Positions 22,736 through 34,151 of a stretch of 64,000 nt of DNA are shown piece after piece; the first letter of the stretch is position 1, and every line of letters begins with the position of its first letter. The DNA is from Isoetes taiwanensis (taxonomy: Eukaryota; Streptophyta; Lycopodiopsida; Isoetales; Isoetaceae). The position numbers and the translations under genes are program-made. The DNA lies in NCBI GenBank assembly GCA_021234155.1, contig JAJEKV010000027.1, forward strand, positions 1,639,109 to 1,703,108. The letters run 5' to 3'. The notes below the pieces were generated by a model that searched no databases, had not been told where the DNA came from, and worked only from the letters and a program-made list of their open reading frames with translations.

Positions 22736-24205
22736 TGACCTTCCAGCATAATATACGGTATGAATATATATATTATATTGCCACATCGCTAGTACATGTC
22801 GATCGTGATGACATGTACGCGACGACTGTAAAAGATTGTACCCTAGGCGACAACTTCTTATATTGCACATGCCTTTAACATCTGCAAATAACCCTGTACA
22901 TGACTTCTTAGCCCTAACCCTAAAAGAATCATGTAAAAGAGCCAAAGGGAAACCCTAAACTTTCCCTTTTTGCATTCCAGTTTCCAAGAGCCATTTCGGC
23001 CAAGCGCCTGTGCCATTTCGCCTTGCCAGACGCCGCCAAGACTGTTTTGCACAATAGACCTTCCGGATTCATTTGCCTTTAGCCTGAACAGGAGCATGGA
23101 CGCCTTCCAAGGAGCTGGTGCAAGCCAAGGATTAGGTACATAGCAATTCTGTTGTGCAATGCCGACTTCAAGCCCACATTAGGCCGAGTTAGTATGTTAG
23201 ATTAGCCTTAGAGGCTCTATAGATTCTGAGATCACAAGCCCTAACGAAGGAACCTAACCATGTATGTTTAGGTAGATAGATTAGATGTTATTCTATATTT
23301 CAGTTCTATGGGTAATGACGTTCTATTTCTATGGGTGCTCTTGTATATTGGGAAGGGGGGTAGAGACCCTAAAGCCTTAGTAGATCGTGTACCTAGATAG
23401 CCTCATTAATTCCCAATTAATGCGTCCTGTGTATAAGAGCCCCCCTAGCTGTGGGTGGCGAGGCTAGACCGGCATATAGGAGGATATGTCTCATTATAGA
23501 TTGATCCATCTGGTGTGTAAAGCCTACCGGGGATCTCAACAGGCTAGGCCTGATGGTTTGCCACCGAGTGGGCAAGGTATGGGCTCAACACATCTTGGGC
23601 GATGCGTCACCTTCAATGGGGTTCAAGTCGTAGATGAGCAGTGGCTCTTTAGCTGCCTGTGATGGGCATGCGTGCCTCTGAAGGTGGTGATCCCCTCCTG
23701 CCTCATCGGAACTGGGGAGATGCAACCCAGGAGCAGCCCCCTTGGCTATGCACCCGACAGGCTACGGTCCAGTCCCAAGACTTATCAGCCTATTATGCAA
23801 AGTATGCATAGGAGGGGCGGATGGAGAGGACTCTATGTTCTATGTCAGCCAAGTCCATTGTTATGACTATGTCTGCTTTGACCTCTGGAGGCCCGAGCCG
23901 TCAGTCGATGCCCTTGGGTCTGAGCCGTGGGTAGGATCCCCCTCATGATGATGTTACCGATGTTGTTGTTACAGATGCAATGTTATGATGACCGAGGTGG
24001 ACATGTATGTTATTTGATGCTATGTGCTTACATTTGTACACGCTTCCGCAACTAGGACGATCCCGAGGGAGACGGGATGAATGACACATCCATTCCTCCC
24101 CATCGAGTTCTTGTCAGATAGCAAGGATCCAGTGATAGGTGGACGGCCTCTGTCAGCACGTGCATTGGAAAGAGGGATGAACTCCGGGTACTTATGCAAT
24201 TGGTT
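22736..24205 (+). repeat. LTR-C, 3' LTR with missing end
   Basis: It starts TGACCTTCC after a polypurine tract and keeps the LTR-B layout: hairpin start, CCCTAACCCTA (22912-22922), GGGAAGGGGGGTAGAGACC (~23350), and the distal CGAGTTCTTGTCAGATAGCA block (~24100). Similarity ends at GAACTCCG (~24190-24205), so roughly the last 55-60 bp are lost. It is shorter than LTR-B because of internal deletions. Confidence 0.85.
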
Positions 24206-26236
24206 TAATTCAGTATTTGAAATTGACAGTTAACTGGAACTTGCTAAAATGCACTTTACGATGGCCTAGATCGCCCAAAACCGATATCCAAATGGTCCGA
24301 ACCTATTGCTGGATGCCTTGCATGAATATAGCAAAAACAACAGGAGGATCTAGGGGGGTTTAATTCAATGGTTCAATCTCCTAATATATCAGATGCCCCT
24401 TTCAATGGTTTAGTTGCACGGAACATATGCAAAAGTTGTACGGAATATGTACGAAATATGTATGGAATTTTATCGGTAGCCCTTTCAGGGCCAAATATTA
24501 GTTTGCTACGTGGAAAACAATGTACTGCAAATGGAATTGGAAAAAAGCAGACAACATTCCAGGTGCGCAATCAGTAACTTTATTATTGCGCATGGTTCCA
24601 CATGAACATTCTCAATTCAAAAAATATTTCTTAAACATAATTGTTATTTTGAGGGAGGCTGAAGTGGTCTATCTTTAAGCAGGTCATTCACTTGAGCATG
24701 TACTTTAAGTTGAAGAAGATGACATAGAGCTAACGCACGGTTTCCTTGTGCCTTTAGGCACGTTTGTTGGTCGGCATCAAGTGTCGTACACCAATAGTTT
24801 TTATCTGCACTCCATTATATCAACGTCGATCCGCTAAAATCATTTGCAATATTGAAGTTAGCTTGATGTTAATGTACATTTCAGAGCAACACCAATACAA
24901 AGTTAGCATACACATTCTTGAAGCTTTTTTTGCTATATATAACTTGTGCACATAAATAACAATTTAAGATTAACAAGCTATTACGAAACAAGAGTGTGAG
25001 CTTTACTTTTTTTTCTAGAACCCACAATAGGTAACATATATTACATCCCCAAACTGAGTAAAATTGAATATGTGCATATATCAAAAATACCATTTGCAAG
25101 ATGCCATGAAGTCCTCCATAGAAATGGTTACCCCTTCTCTTGAATGAGAGATGCCAGCCTGATTTTTGCATCTTCCTATATCAAATATGTCTTCAAAACC
25201 AAATACTTGAAAATACCTGCACATAGAGGGAGGCAAACTAACAACAGATTTTAGAGGATGATTCTGTAAAAATCCATCTATCTTTTGTTTCCTACAAGCT
25301 CCACTTGTTGCATTTATGTGCCCATCTACAAATGCAACCTAAATAAGCAACCAAAAAGCATTGCATTTTACAATTCCTTTGCACGTTCACTAGCATTTAC
25401 AATTGCAAAGCTGCATTTCATCCATGTTATACAGCTTCTCTATACAGCCTTCAGTAATAACTCATTTCATGGACAGAAGCAAGAACATTTGGAGCACATG
25501 CATATAGTACAAATTTCTTGGCCACAAGACTATACATGCACATGAGTGTATTTATGTTGGTTCCATCGAAACATTTGTAACATCTCTCAATTATTAAATC
25601 TATCACCCTTCCTTGAAATTGTCATTTCTTTGAAATACTGTGCCGGGTCCTTATGTCACTTCCCCATAAAAAGCAAGAGAATACTGATGAAATGATCCAC
25701 CACTGACAATACATTCAAATGTCAAGTAGTATGGAACAACCAGAGTAGCATCCTGAACCTTTCATATGTGTCATTAATGAGTCTATGTCAAAAGGCCATT
25801 GGAAGATGATGCAAATAAGTGCTTTAAAATTAATCTGTTTGGAGTGCTGCACATCCTTTTCATGGGACAATGGCATATCCCAGATGCCATAAGCCAAAGA
25901 TTTGTAAAGACTAATGAAGCAAAAAATAAGGAGTAAAATGAAGGGAAAAAAAATCCCTTGTCTATAAAATTGACAAATGAAGTTTAAAATTATTTATTCA
26001 TGCATTCCGTATCCCATGCATTTAAATACATTATGGAGAATGTCATATATTTCAAAAGAAACTATGTAATATAATATGTTGCCAGAAATGGAAAAACGTC
26101 TTCCATATCTTAATATAAGAATGGATTTTTTATGATGCCATACGATATAACAAGGAGTCAACCTTCATGGCATTTCTCTGATCATCTGAACATCGCAAGA
26201 GAGTACACTATGAAATTATTCTTGTGAGATGACCCT
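24206..26236. other. Intergenic, downstream of the glucanase gene
   Basis: No convincing gene is present. One minus-strand stretch at ~24640-24805 reads as ~50 codons of protein-like sequence (QQTCLKAQGNRALALCHLLQ) ending at a stop after a possible acceptor; it could be a stray terminal exon. A TTTATT at ~25990 could be a minus-strand poly-A signal for the glucanase. Confidence 0.35.
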
Positions 26237-26999
26237 TTAAGAAAAAGAAACATCATATTTTTTGGTCTTATCAGCTTTGAAGAGGCCAAAAGAACGTTCT
26301 TCCTCTGTGCTTTTCTGATTCTCATCGAACAAGTCAAATATGTAAACTTGGATGGGATAACTAGGATTAGCAGGAGTTGTGCTTCCTGATTTTACACGGT
26401 TCACTATATTACGTATATAAGTAGCAGCATTTTGGGAGCCTGATCCAGTTCCACCACCGGCAGAAGGCCAACCCGATTCTGTAACCACAACACTAACATC
26501 CTTGTGGTTAAGTCTTCCCATAGCAGCGTATACAGCATCAAGTTGAGCATCAAACAAGTTGGAATAATGTAATGTAATGTAATGTATTGATCTTACTCCG
26601 TGGAACCTTGAAGGTTATGGAGTGAATTTACAGAGTATTTACTTTCAATAATAAATCCCGGTGTAACTCCACCGCTTTAAGATATGAACCTAATGTTCTA
26701 GGATCAATATCGAGCGGCATATACAAATTGTTTACATCAATATGAAACTTCACTCTAATGTCTCGTGATGCTTAACATTCCAATGGGACATGTTGCTTTC
26801 GTCTTCAATCTCATGGTGCTACATAAAGTGCATAGTCTTTCATCTCGTGGAATAGAAGCCCATCTCCCTGTTTCTACATTTAAATGGTGTGAGAATGGGT
26901 TCTATAACGTGCAATGGTCTTCACGAGATACAAAGAGATGTGTGTCTTCATGTCCCGCTGATCTCAGTATAGGTGAGCATTGGGTTTATCGAGTAGAAT

Positions 27000-28562
27000 A
27001 AAAAATCATTCTAGTACCTTTTTTCGTCCATAGTCGCTCTAATGCTTTTTGCTGTAACGGATCTCTAGCTCCAATTTTGTGTCGGGGCCAGCTCGTTATA
27101 TCTATCCCCCAACGTTACTGCCCAATTGAGTACATCCTTGTACCATCGACTCCGCGAGGAATATAGCGGTGCTTGTCTTGAAAGCCTTCCTTCCGGAGTT
27201 GCTGCCTTACCTGTTGACAAAATTTATAGTGCGAACAGAGCTTCCGCTTCTAAAGGGAGTAGATTGGCTTACGCCAGCAATATAGCATAAGGGGTTTGTG
27301 CCTTTGTGCTAACTCCTCCCTTAGGAAGAGCTTCAACTTTGTTCTATCTGCGACCATTGTTTGTTTTGTTGCACTGAACCCCAAATGGTAGCTCGTTACA
27401 ACACAATGCGCACTAGGGTTTTAAACAAAAGTTTTTGAGCCCCAGTCTGAAGAGGCGCACCATGGCATCTCGAGCAGCATGAAAAGGGGGCTGCCTTGCC
27501 CCCTGTTACCGTCTTTTGATGCAATCGCCCCATGTGTATTTGGCGAGAAGTCAATACCCAAATACTTAAAGCATTCTGAGTTTCAAATTTGTTCCCCTTG
27601 ATCTGAAATTCGGACGATCATACTGTTCCTACCACCATTATCTTTGTCTTTGCCAAATTCACTTGCATATGCCTTGCTTGGCAAAAGAGCAACCTGATCG
27701 GATATTGCTTGTAGCCCTTCCTTCCCTATCTGCCAATAACTACATCATGCATATAATAGCAATTGGATTACATAGTCATTCAGCTTAGTACTTGCCATGT
27801 TATTCTTTTCTCAACCAAGCATCCGGTTCATCAATGTATATTCCAAAAGAGTAGGTGAGAGTGGGCAGCCTTGTCGCACTCCTATGCATCGTGGATTTCC
27901 AAGTTTATGTCCCTTGCTAATTTTACAATTACCTCATCATACAGCTTGGAAATTGCTCCTCTGAGTGGTTGTGGGACATTCGGCCGAGCCATTAAGCTCT
28001 CCTAAGTCCTTCACGGGCACCTTATCAAATGCTTTTGTGAAGTCTATGAAGCATAAAATAACGCCTTCCTTGGCCTTTTTGCCATTTCTATCAATATCCT
28101 CAACACCAATGCATGATCTAGGGTGCTATGATTACGTCTAAAACCAGCTTGGTATAGTGATCTCAAGTCATGTTCTTCAGCCCATGTGCTCAACTTTCTT
28201 TAAAAAAAGGGTTCCCAAAGAGCTTGGAAAAAATACTCCCAATTAGAATAGTTCTATAATTGCTTGCATCGTTTTATCTCGGATTTATGGATTGGATGCA
28301 CCCTATTGACCTTCCACGCTTGTGGGAATCCACTCTTAATTGCACGGTTCAGCAATTTAGTCACAAATTGCTTCACTTTTTGGCTGCTCCATTTCAATAG
28401 CTCTATGCATAGCCCCTCTAAGTCTGGTGCTTTCCCATTCGCCATGCGTTCGAGGGCATGACTAATGTCTTCTACTAAAAGATATCTTCCAAGCATTCTT
28501 GTGTCCATGCTACTCAACCACTGGGCAATTATATATGGAAATAACCAGTTTTGCAAGCTCAT
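27000..28562 (-). pseudogene. RTE-like reverse transcriptase, decayed
   Basis: The frame 28562-28254 carries NGKAPDLEGLCIELLKW and FPQAWKVNRVHPIHKSE, the N-terminal RT motifs. Below it, in changing frames, are FIDFTKAFDKV (palm motif A, ~28040), IGVRQGCPLSPTL (motif B, ~27870), a YA-stop where YADD should be (~27750), FKYLGIDFS (~27560) and a W..DVLNW tail. Several stops are seen. The C-terminal region leads to the tandem-repeat 3' end. Confidence 0.85.
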
Positions 28563-28665
28563 TCATATCCAGGTTGTCTTTGGGCTGGTTTCTTTAGGAC
28601 TAAGTTCCAAAATCTTTGGTGTTCATATAGCTTCGTGCTCAAATCTTCCCTGTCTTTTTTTTCTT

Positions 28666-29775
28666 TTATGAAGCTCTCTTCTTGCTTCTCAACAAGTCTC
28701 TATACCAGCGTGGCTTCCTAATACATCTTTGTGGCAACCTCGATCTTGCTTCCTTGCATTCTAGATCCCACCAACCATTGTAAGATTTTCGTCTACCAAT
28801 ACTTTGTGTTTGACCGAATACTTCATGTGCTGCTGCTGCAATTGCCTCTGATATGATCTTTGAGTCAAGTTCAATTTCATCATGCCATCCAACATTTTCA
28901 AGCTTTTTATCTAAAAGCTTTCTGTACGCATCCCTTTTTCTGTAATCCACCTTAAATCTAGGCGGTCTTTTTGATATAGTGGGACTTTCAAGATTTTTCA
29001 TTTGGATTTGCAAGAACAATGGAGCATGGTCCGATTCTGGCGCCTTCTCTCCAACTGTAAACGAATGTATGATGTTTGTGTCTTTAGCCAGGACATAATC
29101 TACCACTGAAACTCCTGTATGCGTAAAGCAAGTGTTTCTACCAGAATTTGGGTACTTTCCCAATCCATTAAGGATTTTTAAATCACATACTGTACCTAGT
29201 TCCAGCAACTGTAAACCTTGCTGATTAGTATTGGGATCTGCAGACTCGCGCATGAAGGAAGTGTCAAGGACCTCATCCAGGAAGAAATTGTCTGCTGTCT
29301 CATATGTCACTGATTGCATATGAGCCGTTCTTGCATTAAAATCTCCTACTAAGAGGATTTCGCCTTGCATCATGTACGATCTGATATCTTTAATTAGCGA
29401 GCTGAAAAAACTCTCACAGTCCTGATTTTGTTTTGCAGGAGGCAGATAGCACAAAGCTAAGTGAAGAGGTCTTTGGTGCTGCAATAGTTTTAACCACAGA
29501 TAATTATTAAATTCATGTATAGAAAGCAGGCTTACCAAATGGGCAAACTCCTTTCTAATGTATGCTGCTAAGCCTCCGTGACCTCGGCCTCTTGTTGTAT
29601 TCTTCTGATTCCATGCTGTGCCAATCAGTTGGAAATCATCCAAATGCGGCAGTGAGCTTGACTGATGTTGCCAAGTCTCGCATAGTAACAAAAGATCCTG
29701 TTTTCCCCAAACATCGTTTGCTGCCTGTAATCTTGCTTCATTAATTCCTCTAACATTCCATACAAGAACCTTCAA
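28666..29775 (-). pseudogene. RTE-like AP-endonuclease domain (open) and start of RT linker
   Basis: This 369-residue frame opens with VLVWNVRGINEARL, followed by LLLCETWQ (catalytic Glu), LALCYLPP, ILLVGDFNAR (Asp/Asn pair), TGVSVVDYVLA and ESDHAPL (catalytic Asp-His), the complete set of endonuclease motifs, then a WWDLECKEAR linker. It nicks target DNA for target-primed reverse transcription. The frame ends by frameshift before RT, so the element is non-functional although this domain looks intact. An upstream initiator may lie near 29860. Confidence 0.92.
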
Positions 29776-30520
29776 GGTTCGAAATCCCTATGCTCTCTGC
29801 TTTTTTGTGACCACTGCCTTCCCTGCTCTGTCCAAATATGCTACAATACCAGAATTTCTTGCCTCCTTTACTTTTTCCCATTCTCTTCTTCTAATCGATA
29901 ATGTTTGCCATTGTCATCAATGCCCTTAGCACTCGATTCCCCTAAGGCATAATCTAAGGAAATACTATTGGAATTATCTCTGTACGCAAAATATGGATAA
30001 ACATTAACCATGAAACTAGAACCGGAATCCTTGAGAAAATCCAACATGTTTTGTAAAACTGTCTTGTAAGTATTCTGGAATTCTCCTGAGGAAGGAGGGT
30101 AGCTAGTTTTCAGGATATCGAGGGCATGATCTGTGGATATCTTGATTTGGGAATCTAGGTTTCGCGACTGCAAGGAAGTGCGGAGATTCTTCATGGCGGG
30201 TACGAGGCTAGATGAAAGGCTAGGATTATATTTGAGGACTTCATTGCCAACAAGGATGGTGGAGATGGGGTCGGAGCCAAAGGGTGCCACGTAGGTGGAG
30301 ATCCAGCTGTCAGCACTGGATTGGGAGTTGGCGATTGAAGATATGGATGAGGAATCAACTGTGATGGCTACTTTGATTCCGGTGCCTCTAAAAGCTTGGA
30401 GAGTGGATTTATCTGCACTGTAAATTCTGACTTTTCCGATTCCCTGCTGTTTCACCAAGCTAGCTACATCTGACACAGAAGGCAGATTGTTTCCTTGGGT
30501 ACCATAATCCACTCTTGGCA

Positions 30521-32158
30521 CTAAAAGATGTCATGTGTATAGGGCGAAAATTCCACGTGGGAGATGGGTTGTGAGAGGGGTGTGATGGGAAAGAGGATGA
30601 GGGGATTGAAAGGGGGTCGTTGCGGATAGATTTATGATGATCAATCTAGATTATTATGGAGCTCAGGCTTCTATGAATGTATGGCTTCAGAAACCCTCAA
30701 AATTAAACAAATGGTAAGAGTTTTTTGTCCGTTCTAAGCTTCTTGAACTCAAATTCGACACAAAGTCGCCAAATCTGGTCGTTGTCGTAGTTGAATATGT
30801 ATACTAAAACTGAAAAAAATTGTGGTACGGTAGGGGCTGGAGCTAAACCTCCAACTCAGGCCTTTTTTTTAGAGATCAAGCAGCTGAAATGCACTGTGAG
30901 TGCCGCATGCCACTTTTTATTTCTCTTAATGCTGGATTGGATTTCAGATTGAGATATATTAACTCTGTTAATGAGCCAATATCTGGAGGTATTGTGTCGC
31001 TCAAGTTTAAAATTGAGAAAATCAAGCCCGTTACTGCATTTAAATGATTGCAGCAATCTACATGTAGCCAGAATCAAAAGTTTAATTCGGTTGCGATGTG
31101 CATCTTTTCTATGATCAAGCAAAAGATAGTTCAAGTTATAAGCAGAAACTCTGATCCAATTTTTATTCTAAGATGGATCAAGTTCCTGAAAAAGAATAGG
31201 AAATTTGTTAACAAACATGGACGAAATGAGCTACCCAGTTTTCTCAAGTCCGAGGTCAGTTCTCTGATTCAAGGGATGAAATTTGGGACAAGCAGAAAGG
31301 CACACTTTCTTGAAAAAATTGCATGGCTTGGCTGTCTGCACAAAAGCTTCGGTGTTTTGGGTTCACAGCACGGGTCTGTATATCAGATTAAAGCAAGCTA
31401 AGAACATTAACTACGGCAAGATTCGTACCAAGACTATAAAAGATTTGCTGCAGAATTAGGATTCAGGATACGCAGATGGATAGCGGTTATTTTATGCCCA
31501 AGGGCATAGATGAAAGGATAACATCATTAATTTGGATTGGATTGGAAGTTTTATTTAGGAACAGCTAGAGCAATTACCGAGTAGCAATGGAATTTAGACT
31601 GTGGTCTGCGATCATTTCGTCTCGCAGAAAAAAGATATAATGTGACAATGTACCCCTTTTCCTTTTTCTTTTTCTTTTTCTTTTTTGGTGTCTACAATAA
31701 CATTTTACTTCCAAGTTTCATCTTACTTCCAAGTTTCATCTAATATCTATGTCACCCATACTATTGTCTTAAAAAACCTGTAGAGCTATAGCGGCGGCAA
31801 CGCTGCCGCGATACCATCTTGTAAACCATTAAAAATAACACGTCCCATAACATACCAAAACAAAGATTTTAATAATTTTTTTTCTACATATAAAATGCGG
31901 CCTTGTTTTTTTTTCCAACCGTGTGTTCATCAGCTATCTCACTAAAACCCTTCCATGTGACCCATTTGCAGATAAGGCAGTGGCAGGAGCAGTGCTGCTC
32001 TTGAGATGGCCCTACAGGTCGTAGATAAGGCAGTGGTCTTGAGATGTCCTTGCAGATCTAGGAGGTGCAAAATCGAAGCTCCTGAAATACCTGTACAAAT
32101 CAAAAAGCAAAAATTATCCCTCTGTTATTTGCATTGAAATAGAAAACTATGGGCTTAC
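30521..32158 (-). other. Intron 1 of the glucanase gene
   Basis: The GTAAGC donor (next to 32159) and TTTTAG acceptor (next to 30520) define a phase-1 intron of 1638 bp that joins the signal-peptide exon to the catalytic exon in frame. It contains a (CTTTTT)n tract at ~31664-31687. I see no gene inside it. Confidence 0.8.
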
Positions 32159-32260
32159 GATTTGGTTGAATGAAGAGAAGAACAAGGCATATGCCCAGCC
32201 CAGCGAAACTCGATCCTTTTGCCATTGTGGATCTGGTAGACAGTGCCGAACTAGGGGGCG

Positions 32261-32267
32261 TTTTATA
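32261..32267 (-). promoter_or_regulatory. TATA box of the glucanase gene
   Basis: TATAAAA on the minus strand lies only 36 bases upstream of the proposed ATG (32225), which would leave a very short leader. The frame stays open upstream to an ATG at 32297, but that start would place the TATA inside the coding region and push the hydrophobic signal peptide away from the N-terminus, so I prefer 32225. Confidence 0.55.
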
Positions 32268-32551
32268 TTCTCTGATCGCATTTCGTGCACGGAACAAAGA
32301 CTTCAGATTTTCGTCGTGTTAACTATGTGCCACACTCCAGTGCTCTCTTATTTGAATTCCAGTGCTCTCTTATTCCGACAAAATTTTGGACATTCTTACC
32401 ACCTTACAAGAACTTTAAGCTTCGTGGCCAATAAGACACCCCTCCTCGTTCTTCTTTAGTAGGTGGGCGAATATCCTGGAAATATTCCATATTGGTCAAT
32501 GGCAGCCCTTGCCTTGTGAAAATATTATATCATGTATGAAATCAGAAAAAG

Positions 32552-32647
32552 GGTCTTATAAAAAAAAGTTTGGAAGATTACAAGAAGTTGCTATGCAACT
32601 ACAGTTTCATTTGGAGCTATTTCTTTGTAATTATTTGCAGATGATAC
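32552..32647 (+). repeat. Left copy of a diverged direct repeat around the GC-rich LINE
   Basis: This shares AAGTTGCTATGCAACTAC, TTTGGAGCTATT and the flanking bases with 37482-37579 (about 80% by eye over ~95 bp). The two copies bracket the GC-rich block. The central GTTGCTATGCAAC is itself a short palindrome. Upstream, 32340-32515 and 32665-32840 also look like diverged copies of each other. Confidence 0.7.
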
Positions 32648-34151
32648 CTCCCAACACTACCTGCAGATGTTCTTTCATTTGAATTCAAACTCTGAAAATA
32701 TGACCAAATTTTGGACTTTTACAAAGAAAATAAGGACTTTTAAGCTTATGGCAAAGAAAATAAGGATACGAATATTATGCCCTCCTCGTTCTCTGTGTGG
32801 CGGGAAAATATTTTAAAATAATCTATATTCTCCTGCCATAGCCTGCCTAGCCCTGCCAGACCTGACAAGCCCCTGCCATAGCCTAAACCTTGCTTTTGAT
32901 CGCATGAAACACCCCCAGCCATGGCCATTTAAGATGGGCCAGCCCGGGAAAACCAAGGCGAGGGCCACCACTGAAACGGTCCCGGGTAAAGATTGATGGA
33001 CAGGGAAGAGTCATCCTCCATGAAGAAGGAGGCTCTGCAAGGCTAAGGCCCTACAGGGCGTGGGATTGATTGCTCAGACCACACAGAACTCCCCGCTTCT
33101 AAGTAGAGAATTGGAGCCACGCCAAAGCGGGCGCGGAGGCTAACAAAGGCACCGTGATTGAGGCTAATGTCCGCCTGGCCGGGCATGGCAGCGGAGATGG
33201 AGTCCTTTGGCACCCCATGTGCTCAGAGGCAACCGGTGGTCGAGAAGAACCGCATCACGTGCCCTCAAGACCGCAGACACAAAGACGTAGGAAGATGGCC
33301 TTGGCCTCCCCGCAGCACTTAACGGCAAACGAACAGCGTGGAGTTTCACACATGCGGCCCGCTTCCAGACTCGCGGTTCATCACTCGACACCATGACACA
33401 GAAAGGGAGCCGGCAATGCACGAGACGATGGTCACCGTGGTTCCGGCCGAGGTTGAGGAAGCACCACCATGGCACGGGCGAGGCCTTCTGCGCATAGCTA
33501 GACACACAGCCTTCGGTTCTTCGTGAGTAACATCGAGCAGCAAGCTCAAATTGATGCCCGGTGATGCTGGGGCACGCACTCGCTACTCGCAGCCCGAGCT
33601 CAGGCTGCGAGGCAGCCATCCATAAACGGGCGGGGGTCTCCCTCTGAGGTTCATAGTCGGTTCTGTGGTCTGACGGAGGAGATGTGCTTGGCGAGCCGCA
33701 AGAGCTGAGCTCAAACTTCGAGGCGGAAGGAGCCTTGACTCCCGAGGCGCTACCCACTTAGCAGTATACGGCCTGCATACTGCGGCCGGGACCACACCTT
33801 CTTGCCCCGCGCCGACACCCCGCCATCCGACCACCACCACCACCACCCGGCCTGGGGCCACGGCCCTGCGCCTGCTGACCCGTTGCGCGGGGGAACTCTA
33901 AGAGTGCGGGGCGGAGGCCACAATCCGGGTAGTCCGAGGCATGCCGGAAGAGGGAGGAAAGTCTAGCCCACAACATCCAGAACCACACATTCTCGATCGC
34001 ACAATAGGAGGCCGCCTTGAGACAAGAGCTTGTAAGGGTCAGAGGCATCCGCCACCAAGGGAGGTGCCGAGAGGGGACCCGGAGCGCGGGATGCACATTT
34101 TCATGACTGCCATCTTGCCCTTGACCACAGGCACCAATCGCTTGGTGAACG

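Larger units (their letters stand above)
18154..24205 (+). mobile_element. Gypsy element 2, deleted derivative
   Basis: LTR-B (18154-20305), primer-binding site, a ~2.4 kb internal region holding only a leader and the integrase half of pol, a polypurine tract, then LTR-C truncated near 24205. gag, protease, RT and RNase H are missing; the deletion junction is at ~20985, directly before the integrase core. It cannot move by itself. Confidence 0.85.
26570..29897 (-). mobile_element. RTE-like non-LTR retrotransposon, 3.33 kb, with TSD
   Basis: It is inserted in glucanase exon 2 and flanked by ATAATG on both sides (26564-26569 and 29898-29903). The 3' end (left on the plus strand) is not poly-A but a short tandem repeat, TAATG about three times. 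The 3.3 kb size, a single endonuclease-RT coding unit and a microsatellite tail are the hallmarks of the RTE clade. The endonuclease frame is open, but the RT half has many stops. Confidence 0.85.
26237..32225 (-). pseudogene. GH17 beta-1,3-glucanase, disrupted by an RTE-like insertion
   Basis: Glycosidases of this family hydrolyse beta-1,3-glucan in walls or callose and are secreted. Exon 1 (32225-32159) encodes a hydrophobic signal peptide (GICLVLLF) and ends at a GTAAGC donor. Intron 1 is 30521-32158 with acceptor TTTTAG. Exon 2 starts at 30520 (VDYGTQGNNLPS) and contains the acid/base Glu in ILVGNEVL. It is split at 29898 by the insertion and resumes at 26563, carrying the nucleophile in VVVTESGWPS and ending at 26237. 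With one target-site copy removed, the phase is continuous and the product would be ~338 residues, normal for the family. I see no other lesion, so inactivation is recent, unless the insert is spliced out. Confidence 0.92.
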
